A stretch of 64,000 nt of DNA, taken from Setophaga petechia (lineage: Eukaryota > Chordata > Aves > Passeriformes > Parulidae). The notes beneath the pieces are model-generated. The model had not been told where the DNA came from and did not search any database. It was given only the letters and a program-made list of their open reading frames with translations. Position numbers and translations under genes: made by a program. Positions within the stretch are counted from its first letter, which is position 1. Every line of letters starts with the position of its first letter. Shown here piece by piece: positions 57,191-64,000 of this stretch. The stretch lies in NCBI GenBank assembly GCA_024362935.1, contig JANCRA010000003.1, positions 48,087,844 through 48,151,843 on the forward strand. The letters are read 5' to 3'.

Positions 57191-59369
57191 TCGGCTTTGA
57201 CAGCACCACGGCCTCTCCTGCTGCGGGAGAACACGAAGCGATACTTGGTGTGACACTCCCACCCAGTGCCCCGTCATCCTCATCAGGATCCCCGGGGATA
57301 GATTGTGAAAACACGGCCAGCCCTAGGAAAGGCAGGATTTAGGGAATGCCTGCTGTACCAGGCAGAAGTAATATCAGTCCAACACAAGAGAAATGCAGTG
57401 GGAATGTCAGCCGTGCTGGAGCCTTGTGAGCCTCAGCAGCCAGAAGGTTTTGTGCAGGGGATCCCTACTCCCTGAAACGCATCACTGGGGTATTTCAGCA
57501 GGACTGCTGGGCTGGGCTGACTTTCCTGGGATGCAAACAGGGAGTTGACAGGATGGTGTTTTAAGGCACTGCTTCCTATCCAGCTCCACATTCACAATGA
57601 AGACAGGGCTACTGTGAGCTGCTGTGCCCCACAGCAAATCTCTTAACTGCTCTGCAGAGGCAGCAACTTTTCCTCTGGGCAGAGAAGAAAACCACAGCAG
57701 AGCTTATTACACCTTCCCAGCTGTCCCACCTGACAGCTGGTGCCGGTGAGGGTGGGCCAGAGGCAACTGGAGAATCATGGAATGGTTTGGCAGGAGGGAA
57801 TCACCCTGTGGTATGGTGGTGGTTCCTGGCGTGGCTCCCAGGTGTGGAATCAACTGCGTGCATGTCCTCGGCCTCCCTCCTTCACTGGAGCACCAGGCCA
57901 CTCCAGAGGGACATCATAAAGTCATGGACCCATAACATCCTATCTCCCAGTATCTCCAATTTGGAAATCCCGGGAGGCTGGCTTGCCTCTTGGGATCAGC
58001 CTTTTAAATCAGGTTGGCGGCAGACACCCCTGTGATGGCTCGAGAACAAAGACTTGTCAAGTAAACACCACCCAAACCCAGCTCCTCAAAATATGTGTTC
58101 CTCTAAATTTTTAATGCTGTTTGCATCCAACTTGCTTGTCCTGTTTCAGAAGGGCTGGGCCTCGTAATTAAAAGCTCCAGCGATTGTATGTCTGGCAAAT
58201 GTCATCAATGGCTTCACTATGTCTGCCCTGCTTTTCCAAGCAGTGGGAACAGTTTGGAAAGGAGCTCCTGGTTAGGGAAACTCTCTGAAGCTGATTCCCT
58301 TTGGGTCTTTGTACCACCTCAGCATCAAGAGATGCCACTATAAAATCAGGGACACCAACACATTGACAATTCCCACTGAAAGCCTGGAAATACTTGGGAT
58401 GAAGGAGTTGTCTGAAGCTTCCAGGCTTCATTCTTCATCATAGAGTGCAGGGCTGTCAACAGCAGCAGTACCCCTCAAAAGAGTTCATGGACAATTTTAT
58501 CTGGAATTGGAAAACTGAAACCAGAGCTGTCCTGCCCTTGTGAGAATGAAAGTCCAAGCTGGTGCCAGTTGAGCCCAGCAGGCACTGACAGCCAGCCAGG
58601 GCTCTGAGCAGTTGCAGCCATCAGGCCCTGCCCTGAAACGAGCCAAAAAATTAATGTTTGTTATCCTGTGTGCATATTTACCCCATGCCTCACTATCACC
58701 AAGTGCGGGCACTCTCTGCTGATCCTTGTTTTACACCTGGGTGATGGGAAGGGAGCAAAGGGTTCACCATGTTTTATAATTCATATTTTGTGTTTATTTT
58801 TTTTGTGGTGATCACTCAAGAAGGTGAAGCACAGGAGCTGTGACTCAACATTAACCTGTGTGACCCTGTTTGCTGTATCACCTGCATTCAGGTAAAAATT
58901 CCACTTTGCAATATTCCTTTTAGAACCTGTCAGTTGTTCTGTGGGCAGACCTTTGTGTAAGGCAGGTGCAAACACCAGGAAAAGTTTGTGCTTTTTTTTG
59001 TGCCTATCCAGGAAGAGTTTTGCTTGTGTGCTTAGATCGTTAATGGGGCAGGGACAGCTCGCTATGTTGGTCACTCCTTGGAACAAGCATGTGATGGCAC
59101 ATTCCATCATGCCAAGCAAATCTGGGAGGACAAATAGGTGGGGGCTCCATTCAGGCAGACTAAGCACAGAAACATTTGGTTGTTCCATTTCCTGGGTGCT
59201 CCTTAGCCCCAGTTCTGCTGCGGTGATGTTTCTGTGGGAGCAGCAAAGGGCTGGCTGTGCCCTGGCTTAGCAGAACCTGTCCAAGGGGATTTGTGCCAGT
59301 GGGTACTCTGACTGTGACTGCCAGGTGGTGGAATGTGAACAGAACTTGCTGTTACCTGGCCTGGGAGTA

Positions 59370-59665
59370 GAAAGGTTAGGGTTGGATGGGACTTTAAACC
59401 TCATCTCCTTCTATCCCCCTGCCAAGGGCAGGGACACCTTCCACTAAATCACATTGCTGCAAGTCCCATTCAGCCTGGCCTTGGACATTTCCAGGAATCC
59501 AGGAGCAGCCACAGCTTCTCTGGGCAACCTGTGCCAGGGCCTCAGCACCCTCTGAGTCACAAATTTCTAGCTGGTATCTCATCGAAACCAATCCTCTTTT
59601 GGCTTGACACCACTCCCCCTTGTCCTGTCACTACATGCTCTTGTGAAAGGTCCCTCTCTTGTAAG
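59370..59665 (-). mobile_element. CR1 LINE 3'-end fragment
   Basis: Reverse-strand copy with GGTTGGATGGGACTTTAAAC, CAGCCTGGCCTTGGACATTT, CTTCTCTGGGCAACCTGTGC and CCCCTTGTCCTGTCACTACA. It lies between TMEM80 and EPS8L2. Confidence 0.88.
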
Positions 59666-60049
59666 CCCCCTCTAGGTACCAGAATCCTTAAGGTTGGAAA
59701 AGCCCTCTGTGATGATCAAGTCCAAGCACTGAATGACTGAGAGATGAAACTGGGCCTTTCCACAGAACTTCTGTGTCTTTCATCCCTTTCTACCCCCACC
59801 AGAAAGCAAAGTGCGCCGTGGCTGAGGTGCCTCAGGCCTGCACTCCACAATTTTCAGCCCCTGGTGATTGCAAATTAGCTCAGACCTTCCCAGGGCAGAA
59901 GGGGCTACACACAGCAGCAGGATCAGGATCAGAAGAGGCTTCCACACACATCCAGGCTTGCCCAACTCTTCCTTTGGATGACTTAGCTGGAACACAAGAT
60001 CTGAACAAGATGCTCTGCATTTCAAACACTCCTTAGATCTAAACCATTA

Positions 60050-60935
60050 TTTATTTGAATGAATGAATAAATACAAAAATAGGAAATTCTGAATAGAAAA
60101 TAGGCTTCTTCAAAAACCCAGGAACTCCCAAAGCTTTCCATTAACACATACTTTCGAGACAGTAAAAACTCTGCACTTGAACCAGTCAGAAGTTAAGACA
60201 GACGTGAATATAGTAATTTTTGCAAAATAGTAGAAATAAGCACATTTAACACCGAATAGAAACAAAACTGCCAACATTCTGTTGGACTTTTAAACAGGAC
60301 AGAAGGGAGAATGAATGGTGAATGGTTTTGTTCATTTTAAATCCATCCTGTCTAACCAAACATCCCCTCACATAGTAAGAACTGGCTGCCAAACCTTGTG
60401 GCTTGGCTCTCCAGGTATGCACAAAACCCAGTTCCACTCTCCCCCGCTGGGATACATCAGGTTCTGCCCTACTAAAGTCAGGGAAATTACAGCTGAGGTC
60501 TGGAAACACAAATGAGAGCAGCAGAGCAGTTGTGCCCTCAAACACGGACGTGTGCGTGGCAAGGCACAAGTGAGCCCTGGCCTGATTCGCTTCTGTGTCA
60601 CTTGGGCTGCATTTTGCTCCCGTGCCATGAACACTGCCACCATGCCAGCAGCACTGCCTCCTGTCCTGTGCTGGGAATGGATATTTAGTACTGAGCCCTG
60701 GTGAATGCCAGAGTGTTAAGTTTTTTGCAATTCACCCCTTGCCTTTGCCCATAAATAAGCCAATGGTGGACAGCACCACACAGCTCCTGGGCGGGACATC
60801 TATGTCCCCAAAACTTCTCATTTAATCAGAGAGAAGCTTTCCAGGGTTTTTCTATACAAAGGAATTCAGCAGTGGAAATGAAGCCCCACTCTTTCAGAGA
60901 AGGAATGTGTGGCAGGCGTGTGGGAAGGGCCGGGC
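60050..60935 (-). other. TMEM80: Probable TMEM80 3' UTR with polyadenylation signals
   Basis: On the minus strand an ATTAAA variant occurs at 60826-60821, soon after the stop, and a canonical AATAAA at 60055-60050. Either could end the transcript, giving a 3' UTR of about 0.1 or 0.9 kb. No coding exon lies in the interval. Confidence 0.5.
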
Positions 60936-62364
<1,429 letters not shown>

Positions 62365-64000
62365 CTGAGAACTGTTGTTAAGGATTTCTCCTAGCAATGA
62401 GGTGGGATCTATTCCACAAAAACACCATTTCCCAGTAACCCCAAAATACACTGCACTCCCTCTGTATACTGAATGGTCCAGCTACGCCTGGCTGTGGGGA
62501 GGGTTCAGGAAGGAACTTGAGGCTGTGAACACCATGGCCTGGGATAAAAGCCTGCTGTTTCAGGCTTGGCTTCAGTTCCATTTCTAAGGAATTTTATTTG
62601 GACTGCAGTGGGGCATCCGTTAGCCTGAGGAAGCAGGGGGGATGCATGTGTACAGTGCCCCAGACTACTTCTACACTTCTTAGTCAGCCTTGAGGAAGTT
62701 GACAGAGAGTTGGCAAACTCCATCAAACTTGTGTTTGGAGAAGAGGTGGCTCTGTGCAGCAGCCAGGCCTTGCTCCTGCCCACAGCATGGAAATGCTTTG
62801 CTCCGTACCTGTCTGAGCTCAGCTTTGAGATGCAAATTCCTAAGAAACAGCCTTAATTCACTCCCCTCTCTCCCCCAGCCTTTTTCAAATCCTACAAATA
62901 TCTCCAAGCAGGGATTTCATCCCAGGCATCTTTTACAGGAACTGCCCATCCCACTTCTAAACCCACCCACACGCCGTGGATGGATTCCAGTTCCCAGAGC
63001 AGCTCATTTTATTAACACAGAACCAGGTTTTGGGGTTTTTCCAGTTGATGGAAGGTGGAGCAAAAAAAAATTACTAGATAGGTTCTAAGCATGGAAATCT
63101 CCAGAGCTAAGGGTGTCTCCTCCTTGGAGGTTACTTGGATCTTGGCAGGAGTAAAGGTGGGGTAACTTACTTTAAGAGAGGAGGAAGTTACTACTGAGGG
63201 CTGCTTTTACTACCCCTTGTCAGCTGTGTCAGCTGTCTGTGAGCCGTGATGCAGGGGGTGTGTCCACCAGTCCATAAATGCAATTTTTAACCTCCTTTCC
63301 AAAGAAAATGGGTTAAATCATGACTGCACGGGGGCTACAGGGGTTTCTGCAGGAGCCCATCAGGAGCAAATCCCAGCTAAACCTGCACTAAACATCTTCC
63401 ATTGGAAGCAACGTGGTCCCAGTTGTGCTTCCTGTGGATGACACTGACAGAAAATTCAGGAGCACAGACGAGCAGTGTGCAGAGCTACTGGACACAAGAC
63501 AGGAATCCACGTGAGGCAATCTTCTCCAGGAGTCTTGCATGGAGGGAGCAGTGGTACAGAAAGGATACAATCTCTGATGTTCTTCCTTTCCATGGAGAAG
63601 GAGAAAACAAAGAGAAGAAAATACATCTAAATCCAGAAACATTCTAACAATGGTATCTAAATTCTGAGAGGAATCTCTTTTTTCATCTCCCAGGAACATT
63701 TCTTTCTTGGACTTCAGGTTCCAAAAATAACCTTTTCAAGTAGATGAAATCTCAAATAATTTGGGGAAAATCCCTACTGGGAAAAGCCACTTTCATTGAG
63801 GAACTTTAGGCTCTTTGAAAGCCTGAAGGAGAGTGCACAGGCATTATCCAGAACTTGTTCATCCTGTCCTTTCCTAGCAGATGACACTTCATCCCCTCTA
63901 ACTATGCAGGAAGGAGGTGAATATGGGATCCATTTGCTTGTAAATTGTGAGAAAGTTTGTGGAGAACACAGGGCTCCCGGGTTCCTCTAAATGTCATCTC
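62365..64000 (-). other. TMEM80: TMEM80 first intron, partial
   Basis: No ATG-containing exon with TMEM80 N-terminal similarity and no CpG island is present. The first exon and promoter are therefore placed beyond the right edge. Nothing else was recognised here. Confidence 0.55.

Larger units (their letters stand above)
56200..60049. other. Intergenic interval between EPS8L2 promoter and TMEM80 3' end
   Basis: Apart from the two CR1 tails and a small GC-rich block at about 57,040-57,190, no exon or RNA gene was recognised. A plus-strand donor CCCCG|GTGAGT at 57103/57104 sits in that GC block and could mark a divergent or alternative first exon. Confidence 0.45.

Overview
This is vertebrate nuclear DNA, most likely from a bird. 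The evidence is spliced genes with compact introns, CpG-island promoters, and about a dozen 5'-truncated CR1-type LINE tails on both strands. No prokaryotic, viral or plasmid gene organisation is present.

Two protein-coding genes are identified with confidence, both on the minus strand. TMEM80 lies at the right end (coding exons 60,936-62,364; its first coding exon is beyond the right edge). It encodes a four-helix membrane protein of the TMEM17/TMEM216 ciliary transition-zone family. EPS8L2 (coding exons 37,474 down to 9,406) encodes a 737-residue EPS8-like actin-regulatory adaptor with a PTB domain, a central helical region, an SH3 domain and a C-terminal SAM-like effector domain. All 20 coding exons could be placed with consensus splice sites and consistent phases (2,214 nt including stop). 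Two 5' non-coding exons are also supported, at about 38.4 kb and 55.7 kb. The order TMEM80 then EPS8L2 in the same direction matches the human 11p15.5 arrangement, where TALDO1 follows; no TALDO1 coding exon was found here.

Layout: 1-3 kb, AT-rich sequence with one CR1 tail and no recognised gene. 3.2-4.35 kb, a GC-rich, strongly strand-asymmetric tract ending in a compact promoter with GC boxes, a CCAAT box and a ZNF143-like site. 5.5-6.4 kb, a second CpG island holding an array of 82-bp tandem repeats that multiply E-box, YY1-like and ETS-like sites. 6.0-8.1 kb, a speculative small plus-strand spliced gene that would converge on the EPS8L2 3' end. 8.2-56 kb, EPS8L2, with intron 1 of about 17 kb. 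56-60 kb, intergenic sequence with a second small GC island. 60-64 kb, the TMEM80 3' UTR, three coding exons and part of its first intron.

The most unusual element is the 82-bp promoter array at 5.7-6.0 kb. The most speculative lead is the 93-residue three-exon reading frame fed by that island.
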